From: Telluribacter humicola
GTDB lineage: Bacteria > Bacteroidota > Bacteroidia > Cytophagales > Spirosomataceae
Assembly: GCF_017355935.1 (NCBI RefSeq)
Contig: NZ_JAFIQT010000001.1
Location: 1,240,001 to 1,304,000 of the forward strand
Reading direction: 5' to 3'
DNA: 64,000 bases
Below, piece after piece: positions 33,200-42,659 of this stretch; within the stretch, counting starts at the first letter, position 1; each line of letters starts with the position of its first letter. A model generated the notes under the pieces. The model was not told the origin of the DNA, searched no databases, and saw only the letters and a program-made list of their open reading frames with translations. The position numbers and the translations under genes are program-made.

Positions 33200-34672
33200 A
33201 TGAGCACATCCCCATCCAAAGTCCTCTACGAGGCACTCACCTACGACGACGTTCTTCTATTGCCTGCCTATTCGGAGGTTTTACCACGCGACACTCGTAC
33301 CAATACCAAGCTTACCCGCAACATCCAATTGAACATACCGCTCATTTCGGCGGCTATGGATACTGTTACGGAATACGAACTGGCCATAGCCATGGCGCAG
33401 GAGGGGGGGATCGGCATTATACACAAGAATATGAGCCTGGAAGCACAAGCTGAGCAGGTACGTAAGGTCAAGCGTTCGGAAAGTGGAATGATTCTGGATC
33501 CGATTACCCTGACCAAAGGAGCTACTCTCAGCGATGCGCACCAGATCATGCGTGAACATAAAATTGGTGGTATACCGGTAGTTGATGGAGACAACAAACT
33601 TATTGGTATCCTGACCAACCGTGACCTGCGCTTTCAGCGTGACATGACTCGCCCCGTTACCGAGATCATGACCAGCGAGAACTTGATTACGGCTTCCGAA
33701 GGAATTACGATGGAAGAGGCCGAGACCATCCTGCAGGAATACAAAATTGAAAAGCTTCCGATTGTTAACGGCGAGAATCAACTCACCGGACTTATTACTT
33801 ACAAGGATATCCTGAAGCGCAAGTCGCACCCCAATGCCTGTAAAGACCAGTATGGTCGCTTACGTGTAGGAGCCGCGGTAGGTGTTACGCCTGATCTGAT
33901 CAAGCGGGTAGAAGCGCTCGTGAAAGCAGGAGTTGACGTAGTTAGTCTTGACACGGCCCACGGCCATTCGCGCGGAGTACTTGACGCCGTAAAACTAATT
34001 AAAGAACACTTCCCCAAACTTGAAGTCATTGCCGGAAACGTAGCTACCGGAGAAGGAGCCCGTGCTCTGGCCGACGCCGGTGCCGACGCTGTAAAGGTAG
34101 GGGTAGGTCCTGGTAGTATCTGTACTACCCGTATCATTGCGGGTATCGGGGTACCACAGCTGTCGGCCGTTATGTCAGCAGCCGAAGCTCTGAAAGACAC
34201 CGATGTGCCGGTAATCGCCGACGGTGGTATTCGCTTCTCGGGTGATGTGACCAAGGCGCTGGCCGGTGGTGCCAGCACGGTCATGATCGGATCAATGCTG
34301 GCCGGTACCGACGAGGCTCCGGGCGAGATCGTCATCTACGAAGGACGTAAGTTCAAGATCTACCGCGGTATGGGTTCCATCGAAGCGATGGGAGAAGGGT
34401 CAAAAGACCGCTACTTCCAGGATGCCGAAGATGACCTGAAAAAGCTGGTACCTGAAGGTATCGTAGGACGTGTACCTTTCAAAGGCAGCGTATCGGAGAT
34501 CGTGTACCAGATGGTAGGCGGTTTGAAAGCCGGTATGGGTTACTGCGGTGCCGGTGATATACCTTCCCTGCAGAAAGCTAATTTTGTGAAGATCACCTCA
34601 GCCGGTGTAAAAGAAAGTCACCCGCACGATGTAATGATCCAGAAAGAAGCGCCTAACTACTCATCACGGTAG
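33200..34672 (+). CDS. guaB: IMP dehydrogenase
   Basis: The 490-residue protein oxidises IMP to XMP, the committing step of GMP synthesis. [19 protein letters not shown] opens the TIM barrel. Two CBS domains are inserted at about 95-220. The active-site loop GPGSICTTR has the catalytic cysteine (about 310), [22 protein letters not shown] binds phosphate, and the flap holds GMGSIEAM. The C-terminal GYCGA block is complete. It has a textbook promoter and a strong bidirectional terminator, so it is monocistronic. Length matches the family. Confidence 0.96.
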   Translation: MSTSPSKVLYEALTYDDVLLLPAYSEVLPRDTRTNTKLTRNIQLNIPLISAAMDTVTEYELAIAMAQEGGIGIIHKNMSLEAQAEQVRKVKRSESGMILDPITLTKGATLSDAHQIMREHKIGGIPVVDGDNKLIGILTNRDLRFQRDMTRPVTEIMTSENLITASEGITMEEAETILQEYKIEKLPIVNGENQLTGLITYKDILKRKSHPNACKDQYGRLRVGAAVGVTPDLIKRVEALVKAGVDVVSLDTAHGHSRGVLDAVKLIKEHFPKLEVIAGNVATGEGARALADAGADAVKVGVGPGSICTTRIIAGIGVPQLSAVMSAAEALKDTDVPVIADGGIRFSGDVTKALAGGASTVMIGSMLAGTDEAPGEIVIYEGRKFKIYRGMGSIEAMGEGSKDRYFQDAEDDLKKLVPEGIVGRVPFKGSVSEIVYQMVGGLKAGMGYCGAGDIPSLQKANFVKITSAGVKESHPHDVMIQKEAPNYSSR

Positions 34673-34687
34673 TCGGACTTTTATATA

Positions 34688-34732
34688 AATCAAAGAAGCC
34701 CCGGAGGTACTACCTTCGGGGCTTCTTTGATT
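34688..34732. terminator. Bidirectional terminator between guaB and a lipoprotein gene
   Basis: AATCAAAGAAGCCCCG pairs perfectly with 34717-34732 (16 bp) around a 13-nt loop that can pair further (AGGT/ACCT). T-rich and A-rich ends serve both strands. Confidence 0.85.
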
Positions 34733-34749
34733 AATGTACTTGCCATAAC

Positions 34750-35559
34750 TTATTCGTACAAATAACTATAAAAAACTTTGGGTAGCTGAAAACTGCCCTG
34801 GGTCCGGGTAATCGTGACGTTGCCCACCCGGTTTTTATTATCCATTTTATAGTCAAAGGTCAGGGTATGGGTTCCGTTAACGACGGCCTCCTTAAGAAGA
34901 TGCTGGCTGTACCTGCCCAAAATGTCGCTCCGGAAAGCAAAGTGAGGAGCCTCCCACCGGTCAACTTCCTGCCGAATGGCGTTTGGAATGTCTGTATATT
35001 GGTACCTGGCATCGTGCTTAACCTGACCGTACTGGTCTACTACCTGTACCTGTAGCAAATCCCCTTCGTGGGAATAGACGCGGGTAGTCAGGGTACCGTC
35101 GGTGCCGTACGCGCTAACCCAGTACCCGTTTTTATAGATATATTGTATGTCTTTGAATTTTGCTTCGTAGGTCTCGGTTGCTTTTTCACCTCTTCCATCA
35201 CTGTTCAGGGTATAGTTCCGAGTCAGGCCGCTGTAGCTGAGAGTAGCTTGTTTATCCACAAGATCCAGATTCCAAATAAGCTCCGAGTCCTTTAAAATAC
35301 TAACCAATTGGTTTTTATCATTGTATTTCAAATCATACTTCATTACACCCGTCTGTTGTCCAGACAGGAATGTTATGATTGTCGATTTTATTCTGCTTTG
35401 GGGTACCTCTGTCGCTTTAATAGGTACCTGTTGGGCGGCAATCGCCTCTGCTTTTTCCTGCAAAGCTACCAAAGGGTCAATCGGCGCAGGAGTATCAGAT
35501 TTGGGCTTACAGCCTACGAAGAAAATCACGCCCAAAAGAAAAGGAAGAAGCTTTTTCAT
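34750..35559 (-). CDS. Lipoprotein of unknown function, YD-repeat-like beta sheet
   Basis: The 269-residue protein has a lipoprotein signal (MKKLLPFLLGVIFFVGC, cysteine at 17) and a proline/lysine linker. From about residue 75 come repeating strand motifs such as MKYDLKYNDKNQLVSIL, RNYTLNSDGRGEKATETYE and FDYKMDNKNRVGNVTI. These Y-D-x-N/G repeats resemble DUF4595-type or RHS-like surface proteins of Bacteroidota. It would sit in the outer membrane. Function is unknown. It is convergent with guaB over a bidirectional terminator. Confidence 0.65.
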   Translation of the reverse strand: MKKLLPFLLGVIFFVGCKPKSDTPAPIDPLVALQEKAEAIAAQQVPIKATEVPQSRIKSTIITFLSGQQTGVMKYDLKYNDKNQLVSILKDSELIWNLDLVDKQATLSYSGLTRNYTLNSDGRGEKATETYEAKFKDIQYIYKNGYWVSAYGTDGTLTTRVYSHEGDLLQVQVVDQYGQVKHDARYQYTDIPNAIRQEVDRWEAPHFAFRSDILGRYSQHLLKEAVVNGTHTLTFDYKMDNKNRVGNVTITRTQGSFQLPKVFYSYLYE

Positions 35560-35816
35560 AGGGATGGAAAGTTAGGTAGGAATAAGTGGGAAGTACGTAG
35601 GTACAACGCCAGAGCTCTTTTTTTAAATATAGAAAAGGGGACCAATTAAATAGAAGTTTTTTTCAATGCATTTATATCTACTCTAAATAGAGGTGGCTGA
35701 GAGAAGAGCCGTGACTGTAGGATGATACTAGACCGGCGAGAACGTGATTAATGCCGGTCAAAAAAAGGAGTAGCCAACATTTCAAATGGGCTTTAGTTGA
35801 TAGAGCTACAGTAGTT

Positions 35817-37016
35817 ATGAAGTACTTGATTTCTTCCCGCGTTCTGTTTTTTTGGTGCTGGGTACTTATGGTGCCGGTTATGGGGGCGTGTGAGCAGAAG
35901 GAAAACGCGCAGAAAAGAACCCAGGAGGAGGAGCAAACCATTGCAGTACTGGGAGCGCTGCCCCAATACGTTACTGATCCGCCGGATAATCCCAATACGC
36001 CGCCGAAGGTTGAACTGGGGAGACTCCTGTTTTATGATCCTATCCTTTCCGGCAACAAAGATGTAGCCTGTGCTACCTGCCACCAGCCGGAGTTCAACTA
36101 TGCCGAGTTTCTGGAAACCTCTATTGGAGTCAATGGGGTGGGGAGCGGGAGCAAGAGGCACTTTCTATCGCCCAATGATATCCCCTTCGTCAAGCGTAAT
36201 TCACAGAGTATCCTGAATACAGCATTTAACGGGATACGAAATGGTGAAGACTACGATCCCACTGTGGCTCCAATGTTCTGGGATAACCGGGCTAAAGGTC
36301 TGGAAGAGCAGGCGCTGCTACCCATTAAGACGTTTGAGGAAATGCGGGGGCATAGCTTTACGGAAGAAACTATCCTGGAAGAGGTAGTGAAGCGGCTACG
36401 TACCATCCCGGAGTACCGTACACGCTTTGCCGAGGCTTTTGCGGGTGAGCGCGATCCCGTTCATGCCCAAAACCTGGGAAAGGCCCTAGCCGCCTACGAA
36501 AGAACCCTCATCGCTGCCAATAGCAGATTTGATCAGTACATGCGGGGGGATCATGACGCGCTCTCCACCAGTGAGCAGGAGGGACTGCAACTATTTCTGA
36601 AAACAGGTTGCGCCCGGTGCCACTCAGGACCTATGTTCTCTGACTTTAAACTTCATACGCTGGGAATACCAGACAGCCCCAATCACAAAGAGTCGGACGA
36701 TGGCATTAACCACGACTATGCCTTCCGTACCCCTACGCTGCGGAACCTACGTTATACGGCTCCGTACATGCACAGCGGCAGGATCGCTACCCTGGAGCGG
36801 GTACTTGAGTTTTACGAGGATGTTTCTGGCGGTGAAATCAGTAATCCGCACGTGAAGGCCAGCCAGATGGATCCGCTGGCGGTCAGGATGAACGTGAGCT
36901 TTCAGGATATATCCCGAATCGTAGAGTTTCTGAACACGCTCAATGATGACTCCTTTGATAAGACGGTCCCCGAGCGGGTACCTAGCGGGCTGCCGGTAAA
37001 AGGTAATGTGAATTAA
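35817..37016 (+). CDS. Di-heme cytochrome-c peroxidase (MauG/CcpA family) lipoprotein
   Basis: From ATG 35817 the 399-residue protein carries a signal with lipobox VMGAC (Cys25), then two heme-binding CxxCH sites: CATCH at 85-89 and CARCH at 265-269. Spacing and blocks such as GRLLFYDPILSGN, FWDNRAKGLEEQAL and FRTPTLRNLRYTAPYMHSG define the cytochrome-c peroxidase/MauG family. It would reduce peroxide with electrons from periplasmic cytochrome c, or oxidise a partner. An upstream in-frame ATG at 35751 adds 22 polar residues before the signal and is rejected. A tiny membrane-protein gene follows on the same strand. Confidence 0.88.
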   Translation: MKYLISSRVLFFWCWVLMVPVMGACEQKENAQKRTQEEEQTIAVLGALPQYVTDPPDNPNTPPKVELGRLLFYDPILSGNKDVACATCHQPEFNYAEFLETSIGVNGVGSGSKRHFLSPNDIPFVKRNSQSILNTAFNGIRNGEDYDPTVAPMFWDNRAKGLEEQALLPIKTFEEMRGHSFTEETILEEVVKRLRTIPEYRTRFAEAFAGERDPVHAQNLGKALAAYERTLIAANSRFDQYMRGDHDALSTSEQEGLQLFLKTGCARCHSGPMFSDFKLHTLGIPDSPNHKESDDGINHDYAFRTPTLRNLRYTAPYMHSGRIATLERVLEFYEDVSGGEISNPHVKASQMDPLAVRMNVSFQDISRIVEFLNTLNDDSFDKTVPERVPSGLPVKGNVN

Positions 37017-37072
37017 TAAGGTAAGTACCTATATTGCAGAATCATCGAAATCACCACCATACCTTATCCTTT

Positions 37073-37258
37073 ATGAAAGCACTGCACCTAAAACCTCAAT
37101 TGCAACTCCTGCTCATCAGCTTTGTAGTAGTATGTTTGGGCTGTCTGCTGTTTATATCTGATGTAAACCCCCTGGGGCAGGTACTATTAGTGGCAGGTAG
37201 TGTTATTAAGGTATATGCTGTGATCAGGATATTCCTGAAGGTATATAAAGCAGCCTAG
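37073..37258 (+). CDS. 61-residue hypothetical membrane protein
   Basis: The product begins MKALHLKPQLQLLLISFVVV and has two hydrophobic helices (about 9-27 and 34-54) joined by a short SDVNPLGQ turn, ending in a basic KVYKAA. I recognise no family. It follows the peroxidase gene by 56 bases and ends just before a bidirectional terminator, so it may share that transcript. The hydrophobic pattern and preserved frame up to the terminator support it as real. The reading frame extends 13 codons upstream to 37034, with no better start. Confidence 0.5.
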   Translation: MKALHLKPQLQLLLISFVVVCLGCLLFISDVNPLGQVLLVAGSVIKVYAVIRIFLKVYKAA

Positions 37259-37279
37259 ATAAGTAGCCATAGAAATAGC

Positions 37280-37315
37280 AAAGCGGATGCAGTTAAACTG
37301 CATCCGCTTTTTGTA
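37280..37315. terminator. Bidirectional terminator with nearly loopless stem
   Basis: AAAGCGGATGCAGTT (37280-37294) pairs perfectly with 37296-37310 leaving one loop base, and is followed by TTTTTG. It separates convergent genes. Confidence 0.85.
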
Positions 37316-37332
37316 TAAGTTTAAAATAGAAG

Positions 37333-38259
37333 TTACTTCTGCCTGACCTGCTCGGCCAGTATGGCGATACCTTCCTGAAAGCTGCGGGGTTCGTAACCCA
37401 GTACATCCCGTGACTTATCCAGTATAAAGCCGGTACGGGCGGGACGGCGGGCGGGTTGGGTAAAGGTAGTAGAGTCAGCCTCAGTAATGAGCGACTTGTC
37501 CAGTCCAAAGTAGTCAGCTGTCATAATCGCCATTTCGTAAGGCGTGAGCAGATCTTTGCCCGAGATATTAAAGATACCTTCGGCCTCCCCGTCGGCAATG
37601 AAGTAGCAGCCCATGGCCAGGTCCTCGGCCAGGGTAGGGGTACGCCACTGATCCGTTACTACTTTGATACTCTTACCCTCTTCCAATGATTTTTTTACCC
37701 ATAGGATAATGTTGCTGCGGCTCATGTCATGTGCAATACCGTAGACGAGTACCGTACGGGCTATAGCCCAGCGTACCGGAGCGCCGGACCGTCCTGAATG
37801 AATGACTGCTTTCTCGGCGGCGTACTTGCTCCATCCGTAAAAGCTTAGTGGATTAGGATCGGCATCCACATCATAGGGGCCATCAGCTCCATCAAATATA
37901 AAGTCGGTAGATACGTGCAGCAGGAACGCGTTGGCTGCCTGGCAGGCATCTATCAGATATTCGACTGCTTTAACATTCTGCGCCCAGCAGGCCTCTTTCT
38001 CGGATTCACACTGGTCCACGTTGGTCATGGCGGCCGTATGGATCACTACCTCCGGACGCGTCTGAAGTACCACCTGCCGTACCTGTTCGGCGTCAGTGAT
38101 ATCCATGGGATAGTACTCGTAGCCCTCCGTAAAAGGCAGACGGTTATCACCGCGGGCGGTAGCAATCGGATGAATGTGTGGCTGCTGTATCAGCAGTTCG
38201 ATGAGCTTCTGGCCCAACAGACCGTTGGAGCCGGTAATGAGGATACGTTTCTTTTCCAA
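37333..38259 (-). CDS. RmlD-like NAD(P)-dependent dTDP-4-dehydrorhamnose reductase family protein
   Basis: The 308-residue SDR protein starts MEKKRILITGSNGLLGQKL (Rossmann motif G-x-x-G-x-x-G). The catalytic Y-x-x-x-K lies in YGWSKYAAEK (about 144-153). VIHTAAMTNVDQCESE and VSTDFIFDGADGPYDVD are the typical RmlD blocks. Such proteins make dTDP-L-rhamnose, but some serve as methionine adenosyltransferase regulators or sugar reductases in other pathways. No rmlA, rmlB or rmlC gene is nearby, so a rhamnose role is not supported by context. The cyclophilin gene ends 28 bases upstream on the same strand. Confidence 0.8.
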   Translation of the reverse strand: MEKKRILITGSNGLLGQKLIELLIQQPHIHPIATARGDNRLPFTEGYEYYPMDITDAEQVRQVVLQTRPEVVIHTAAMTNVDQCESEKEACWAQNVKAVEYLIDACQAANAFLLHVSTDFIFDGADGPYDVDADPNPLSFYGWSKYAAEKAVIHSGRSGAPVRWAIARTVLVYGIAHDMSRSNIILWVKKSLEEGKSIKVVTDQWRTPTLAEDLAMGCYFIADGEAEGIFNISGKDLLTPYEMAIMTADYFGLDKSLITEADSTTFTQPARRPARTGFILDKSRDVLGYEPRSFQEGIAILAEQVRQK

Positions 38260-38287
38260 ATTAATCAGTTATAGCTATGTACCTGAA

Positions 38288-38998
38288 TTATGATTCAAAC
38301 TGATACCCGTACTTCTTCGTTATTTTTTTCTTTCGCATCAGATCCACCGATACCTTCATAGGAATATCCTTTTCGGGACGATTACGGGCATCGCCGACCT
38401 GGGCGGCAATGGTATCGATGACCGGAATACCGTCAATCACCTGACCAAATACTGTATAAGCACCATCCAGATGTGGCGCACCGCCCTCGGTCTTATATAC
38501 CTGCTGCTGTTCGGGAGTAGGTTTGCGGGCGGCTCGGCCCATCTGACGATTCAGCTCCGCTTCTGTCCACGTACGACCATCTACAATATAAAACTGACAA
38601 CCGCTGGATGCCTTCTGGGGGTTATTGTCACGCGCGGCAGCGAGTGCTCCCTTGCGGTGGAACAGTTCTGGTTTAAACTCCGCCGGTATGGTATAACCAA
38701 CGTCGCCGTTACCCAGGGCTACGCCCGGTTCTGCCTTGCGCGAGTTAGGATCACCCCCCTGAATCATGAAGTCGTCAATGATCCGGTGAAAGAGGAGGCC
38801 GTCGTAGTAGCCCTGCTTAGCGAGCTTGATAAAATTAGCCTTGTGCTGGGGCGTCTGGTCGTGCAGGACCAGGCGCATGGTACCAAAGTCGGTAGTGATG
38901 GTGACGAGGTAATCTTTTCTCTTTTTTTTCTGAGCGAGGCAATCGGGTACTACCAGGACCAGGAGTCCTGCCAGCACTACACTTAAAATTTGTTTCAT
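38288..38998 (-). CDS. Exported cyclophilin-type peptidyl-prolyl isomerase
   Basis: The 236-residue protein has a signal peptide (MKQILSVVLAGLLVLVVPDCLAQ). A cyclophilin core follows: FIKLAKQGYYDGLLFHRIIDDFMIQGGDP with the catalytic Arg in FHR, and HRKGALAAARDNNPQKASSGCQFYI. An insert of about 40 residues (about 155-195, TWTEAELNRQMGRAARKPTPE) is longer than in E. coli PpiA. It would assist folding of envelope proteins. It overlaps the following lipoprotein gene by 4 bases, which implies a shared operon, and sits upstream of the RmlD-like gene. Confidence 0.88.
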   Translation of the reverse strand: MKQILSVVLAGLLVLVVPDCLAQKKKRKDYLVTITTDFGTMRLVLHDQTPQHKANFIKLAKQGYYDGLLFHRIIDDFMIQGGDPNSRKAEPGVALGNGDVGYTIPAEFKPELFHRKGALAAARDNNPQKASSGCQFYIVDGRTWTEAELNRQMGRAARKPTPEQQQVYKTEGGAPHLDGAYTVFGQVIDGIPVIDTIAAQVGDARNRPEKDIPMKVSVDLMRKKKITKKYGYQFES

Positions 38999-39597
38999 TT
39001 GTTAGAGGCAATCACTGTTTTATCGGAGGGTGCAAAAGTCATTTTGAGGCCATAGTCTTTACCGGTCGATACGTTATCGATCGTTACCTGCGCCGGTGTC
39101 TTTTTCCAGGTTATGCTTTTGGCGGCTTCCTGCTTGGGGGCTCCGTAGCGTTCGGTAAAGTTTCGTTTGGCGGCATTCCATAGCTGCTGCGTAGCAACGG
39201 GGCTATTCAGGTATACATCAACGGTAATCCGGTTGATGCGGTTGTTGGTATGGTAGTACTGGATATCAATCGTTTCGAGCTGTTCGGTGTCATGGGTGAA
39301 GCCGACGTGGTCAGTGGTATCTTCGAACATCTCAAACTTTTCGCCGGATCTGATCTTACTGACCGGATCGCCAAATGATACTCCTCGTATGATACCGGTA
39401 TTGGTTTCGCCCATAATCGTCTCGAACAAGGCTGACTGATCGCTGTTCAGATCGGCCGGAGCGGGATTAGACATGTTTATAGAATCCACTACTACCTCAT
39501 TCACATCATCCGTTTTGGTTTTGGTACTGCAGCCAGCTATAGCTACTCCTATCAGTAACGCTACTGCCAGGAAGCGTAAGGCCGTAAAAGAATTCAT
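38995..39597 (-). CDS. Hypothetical lipoprotein
   Basis: The 200-residue protein has a lipoprotein signal (LAVALLIGVAIAGC, Cys23) and a linker with K and T residues. About 75-195 shows beta-rich segments: GVSFGDPVSKIRSGEKFEMFED, QLETIDIQYYHTNN and INRITVDVYLNSP. I do not recognise a family. The first segment resembles the opening of small periplasmic proteins that begin G-x-x-F-G-D-x. The stop overlaps the cyclophilin start by 4 bases, so they are translationally coupled, and a -7 box lies 26 bases upstream. An envelope function is likely, details unknown. Confidence 0.6.
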   Translation of the reverse strand: MNSFTALRFLAVALLIGVAIAGCSTKTKTDDVNEVVVDSINMSNPAPADLNSDQSALFETIMGETNTGIIRGVSFGDPVSKIRSGEKFEMFEDTTDHVGFTHDTEQLETIDIQYYHTNNRINRITVDVYLNSPVATQQLWNAAKRNFTERYGAPKQEAAKSITWKKTPAQVTIDNVSTGKDYGLKMTFAPSDKTVIASNK

Positions 39598-39622
39598 ATG
39601 ATTATAAAAGCTTTAGTTTAGG

Positions 39623-39630
39623 CAAAAGTA
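39623..39630 (-). promoter_or_regulatory. -7 box of the lipoprotein-cyclophilin operon
   Basis: The minus strand reads TACTTTTG (TAnnTTTG), 26 bases before the lipoprotein start codon. Confidence 0.45.
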
Positions 39631-39665
39631 AAGATTCAGGAGGTAAATGCGCACAATTGCCGGAA

Positions 39666-41105
39666 TTAGAATTGTCTTCCAAAGTTGAAAAAGAAGCGTT
39701 GCTCGCCATTACCGTTAACGGTAACATTGAAACGAGCCGTCATGTTATAAAAAGTTACCACATCCAGCCCCATACCGATCCCGTACAGCAGCTTGTTGCC
39801 CAAGTTGGTGTTGCTCCGCTCGGGGTAGAAGTTCCGTACGTAGCCGGCATCGGCGAAGGTGTTGAGGTAGGTAGCCAGCGGTATAGTGCTGAACTGCCGG
39901 ATGGGTATCCAGGAGAAGTGCCTCTGAATATCAAATATTTTGAATTTTAGCTCATTCTGCCACAGGGCATAGTGCTGGCCATCCACCACGTACAGCTCGT
40001 AGCCACGTACCAGATCGGACCGGTACCCCAAGCCAAGTGTCTGTAGGTAAGGCTGGCGACGGGGCAGGGATAGTCGCCCGCGTACACCACTGTTGGCAAA
40101 CCAGCGCTTGCTGATGGGGATGTAGTGCCGGTACCAGCCATACAGGTACGCCAGATTAACATTATCACTGGGAATAATACCTAGTTTGCTAACCTGAATC
40201 CCGCCGATGCGCCCACGCAGGGGGTACTGCACGTTGTCGCGCCGGTCGTAGCTGAATATGTACGAAAGCTGAAAGTACTGTTGCTGGTTACGCCCTCCCA
40301 GTAGGTAGTTGGGGTTGAGGGCGGCTATGGTATCCGAAAGCTCAATGTAATTCCAGCGGAGGTCTACGGAGTGGAAGGTATAGAACTTATTACGGCGGGT
40401 CAGGCTGATGAAGGTATAGAAGCGCTCCCGGTTCAGATTTTCACTGTTGAAGTAGTCGAGTTTGTCCCGCCAGGTACGGTAGGGCAGGCTCTTGTTGGTA
40501 ATGTAGGAGATACCTGTTGTAATACCTAGTTTCTGAGCTTTATCAATGTACGGTACCGAATAGGTCATTTCGTACTTGGGAATAAACCCAAACTCAGCCA
40601 GAAAGCGGAGGCGGTCGGCCCGGCCCGTCAGGTTGTTGTAGCTCAGGTACAGCCCATAGGTTACGCGGCGCAGGTCCCGGTCCCGGTCGTACCACCACTC
40701 GTTAAAGTTACGATCGGCCAACTGGAATACGGGTATCGCCAGAAAGTACCATCGCTCCTTGACCACCACCCGTATGTCTACTGCCTCGAGCGAACCCTCT
40801 GTAGTGGTTTCCTCGGGAAAGGTCTGCATCTCAACGGTCACAAACAGATTGGTATTGACAATCTTTCGGCGGTCTATCTCCAAGCGATTAGGCAGATCAA
40901 CCAGGCGTAACGTATCGCCCGGCTTAAGGGCCATTTCGCGCAGGATAATAGGGGTGCGGGTGCGGTAGTTCCCTTCTATACTTACATTACCAACTACTAC
41001 CAGCGCGGTTGTATCAGCCGAATCAGCGGGTAAATTCTGAGATTGTACGGTACCCATCAACAAGCAAAGTACTCCAACTAAACAAATACCGTAGTATCGC
41101 AACAT
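39666..41105 (-). CDS. BamA/TamA-family outer-membrane protein
   Basis: The 479-residue protein has a signal peptide (MLRYYGICLVGVLCLLMGTVQSQ), one POTRA-like domain (about 35-115, ALVVVGNVSIEGNYRTRTPIILREM) and a C-terminal barrel ending FFFNFGRQF with a terminal aromatic. Strand repeats such as GRADRLRFLAEFGFIPKYEM and the loop-6 motif VRGYE (about 360) match BamA-type barrels. With one POTRA domain it is much shorter than BamA or TamA, so it is probably a patatin-like or Omp85 minor paralogue with an unknown client. It could help insert lipoproteins or barrels. Confidence 0.75.
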   Translation of the reverse strand: MLRYYGICLVGVLCLLMGTVQSQNLPADSADTTALVVVGNVSIEGNYRTRTPIILREMALKPGDTLRLVDLPNRLEIDRRKIVNTNLFVTVEMQTFPEETTTEGSLEAVDIRVVVKERWYFLAIPVFQLADRNFNEWWYDRDRDLRRVTYGLYLSYNNLTGRADRLRFLAEFGFIPKYEMTYSVPYIDKAQKLGITTGISYITNKSLPYRTWRDKLDYFNSENLNRERFYTFISLTRRNKFYTFHSVDLRWNYIELSDTIAALNPNYLLGGRNQQQYFQLSYIFSYDRRDNVQYPLRGRIGGIQVSKLGIIPSDNVNLAYLYGWYRHYIPISKRWFANSGVRGRLSLPRRQPYLQTLGLGYRSDLVRGYELYVVDGQHYALWQNELKFKIFDIQRHFSWIPIRQFSTIPLATYLNTFADAGYVRNFYPERSNTNLGNKLLYGIGMGLDVVTFYNMTARFNVTVNGNGEQRFFFNFGRQF

Positions 41106-41290
41106 AAATGTGAACCCTTACTGGAAGACTATTGGAATGTAAAATGATTAAAATGTCTGAAAAAAGTAGTATCGACAAGAATAATACTATAATGACTACC
41201 AGCTATCATTTATTGTTTCCTGTACATACTAGCTACTTGTGTCAGATTGGTTCTTCTGGCAGTGGCTGTTCGCGGCGTTTGTAGGGTTGC

Positions 41291-41932
41291 TTACATCAGC
41301 TGTAAAGTGCCAAAGCTCTCGGGGCGGTGGAAACAGGGCGTAGTGCCGCTCAGGGTAGAGTTCCAGCAAAGGAACGAGCAGTTGTCAGGAGTACACTCCC
41401 AATCAGTAGCAGGTTGTTCCCTCAACACAATACGATAAAAATTAAGCCGGTAAGTAGTAGTACTCTGGTCGCCGATCAATTGTCGGGGTATTTCGATCCG
41501 GCCTTTCCAGTTTTCCTGTTCGGTCTGTACCTCGTGGATGATACCTGCCTGCTCGTAAGGTACCATGTCCAGTGTCATGGCATCACCCTCTTTGGTAGGG
41601 TTGTGTATACGGCCTACAAATAGCGCATTATTGGGGTTAATTTCGAGCTCTACGTAGCGGGTGGGGGTGTCGGCTCCCGCGGCTATGAATACTTCAAATA
41701 CTTCCTGCCGCCATAGCTCGGTATTGTGTTCGGTGTAGGTATTAGACTGCCAGTAAGGATTATCCAGGCACTCAAACTCCACCCGCAGGTACTTATCTTC
41801 GTAGCTTAGCCGGACCAGGGTTCGGGTAGATGATTCACTCCCGTTGGTAGCTTCACAAAAGTGCTGCCGGGAAAGCGTAAGCCATTCGTTTTGGGGGAGA
41901 GTCAGGGTATAATCGGTGGCAGATACTTGCAT
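41291..41932 (-). CDS. Carbohydrate-binding module family 9-like protein
   Basis: The 213-residue protein resembles CBM9-like domains: TRTLVRLSYEDKYLRVEFECLDNPYWQSN, then LWRQEVFEVFIAAGADTPTRYVELEINPNNALF, and WKGRIEIPRQLIG. The conserved E-V-F-E/I-x-x and the W/Y residues fit a beta-sandwich sugar-binding module. No signal peptide is seen and no catalytic domain is attached. It may be a cytoplasmic or regulatory protein rather than a glycan-degrading enzyme. The neighbours are unrelated. The assignment is moderately certain. Confidence 0.65.
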   Translation of the reverse strand: MQVSATDYTLTLPQNEWLTLSRQHFCEATNGSESSTRTLVRLSYEDKYLRVEFECLDNPYWQSNTYTEHNTELWRQEVFEVFIAAGADTPTRYVELEINPNNALFVGRIHNPTKEGDAMTLDMVPYEQAGIIHEVQTEQENWKGRIEIPRQLIGDQSTTTYRLNFYRIVLREQPATDWECTPDNCSFLCWNSTLSGTTPCFHRPESFGTLQLM

Positions 41933-42112
41933 GAAGGTTTAGGTAAGAATGACAAATAAGTAAATAATCCAGGGTGGTAATAATACGGATTAAGTCTAAA
42001 AGGATCAAAACTTACTTGTAAGTACCTGGTCAGTAAATAGCATCGTATATACCAGCGCTGATGCCGGTATGAGGACTTATCTCAAGGACTTCTATCAGAT
42101 CGAAGATCGATA

Positions 42113-42439
42113 CTATGCTTTCTCCTGATTGACTTCCGGCGAGAATTTACGATTCACTCCCATGCGGATAAAGTTGGCAGCCATCAGCAAAAGCCATAAC
42201 TGTGCCATAGGCTCAGCGGAGGCAAGAGATGTGGGCATCAGGGCCATAAGTATGAAGGGCATGAATATAAAGCCACAGGCATCCAGCAGGGAAGAGCGGC
42301 GGATATAGTAAGCGGTGTAAAAAGCCGTCGCCGTGGCTACTACCTTGACCAGCAGATAGTACCATTCGGGGAGAGTCAACTGAGCCAGGGCTGTAAAGAA
42401 CAACAGCCCGGCAGTACCAAACAGGAAGATGTTTTTCAT
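42113..42439 (-). CDS. Small hypothetical membrane protein
   Basis: The 108-residue protein has about four hydrophobic segments (about 5-25, 27-48, 53-68 and 75-92) and a basic end (NRKFSPEVNQEKA). It may be a Bacteroidota-specific integral protein. I recognise no family. It is isolated by 180-base and 220-base gaps. The continuous hydrophobic pattern and ATG start support it. Function is unknown. Confidence 0.55.
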   Translation of the reverse strand: MKNIFLFGTAGLLFFTALAQLTLPEWYYLLVKVVATATAFYTAYYIRRSSLLDACGFIFMPFILMALMPTSLASAEPMAQLWLLLMAANFIRMGVNRKFSPEVNQEKA

Positions 42440-42659
42440 AGGGAGTGGATTTTTAGGTTCAGGAATAAGCTAGGACGAGCTCTGCATCCTGTTCAGCTAA
42501 TATGAAAATAGTTTTTTATTTAGGCAAAGTAAAGTCACTGGGAGGGACAAGATTTAACGGATGCACGGAAAGGCTGCTACAGTGAAGTATAGCGCGAAAG
42601 GTATTATATTTCTGACTTCTCGCCTTTTTATATAAAACGAAGTACCTCCATCTGTCACT

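Noticed and set aside
32530-33219. Minus-strand open frame of 229 codons opposite gldE
   Set aside because: It lies fully over a convincing CBS/CorC gene, and its translation has no domain pattern or signal; it is a reading-frame shadow.
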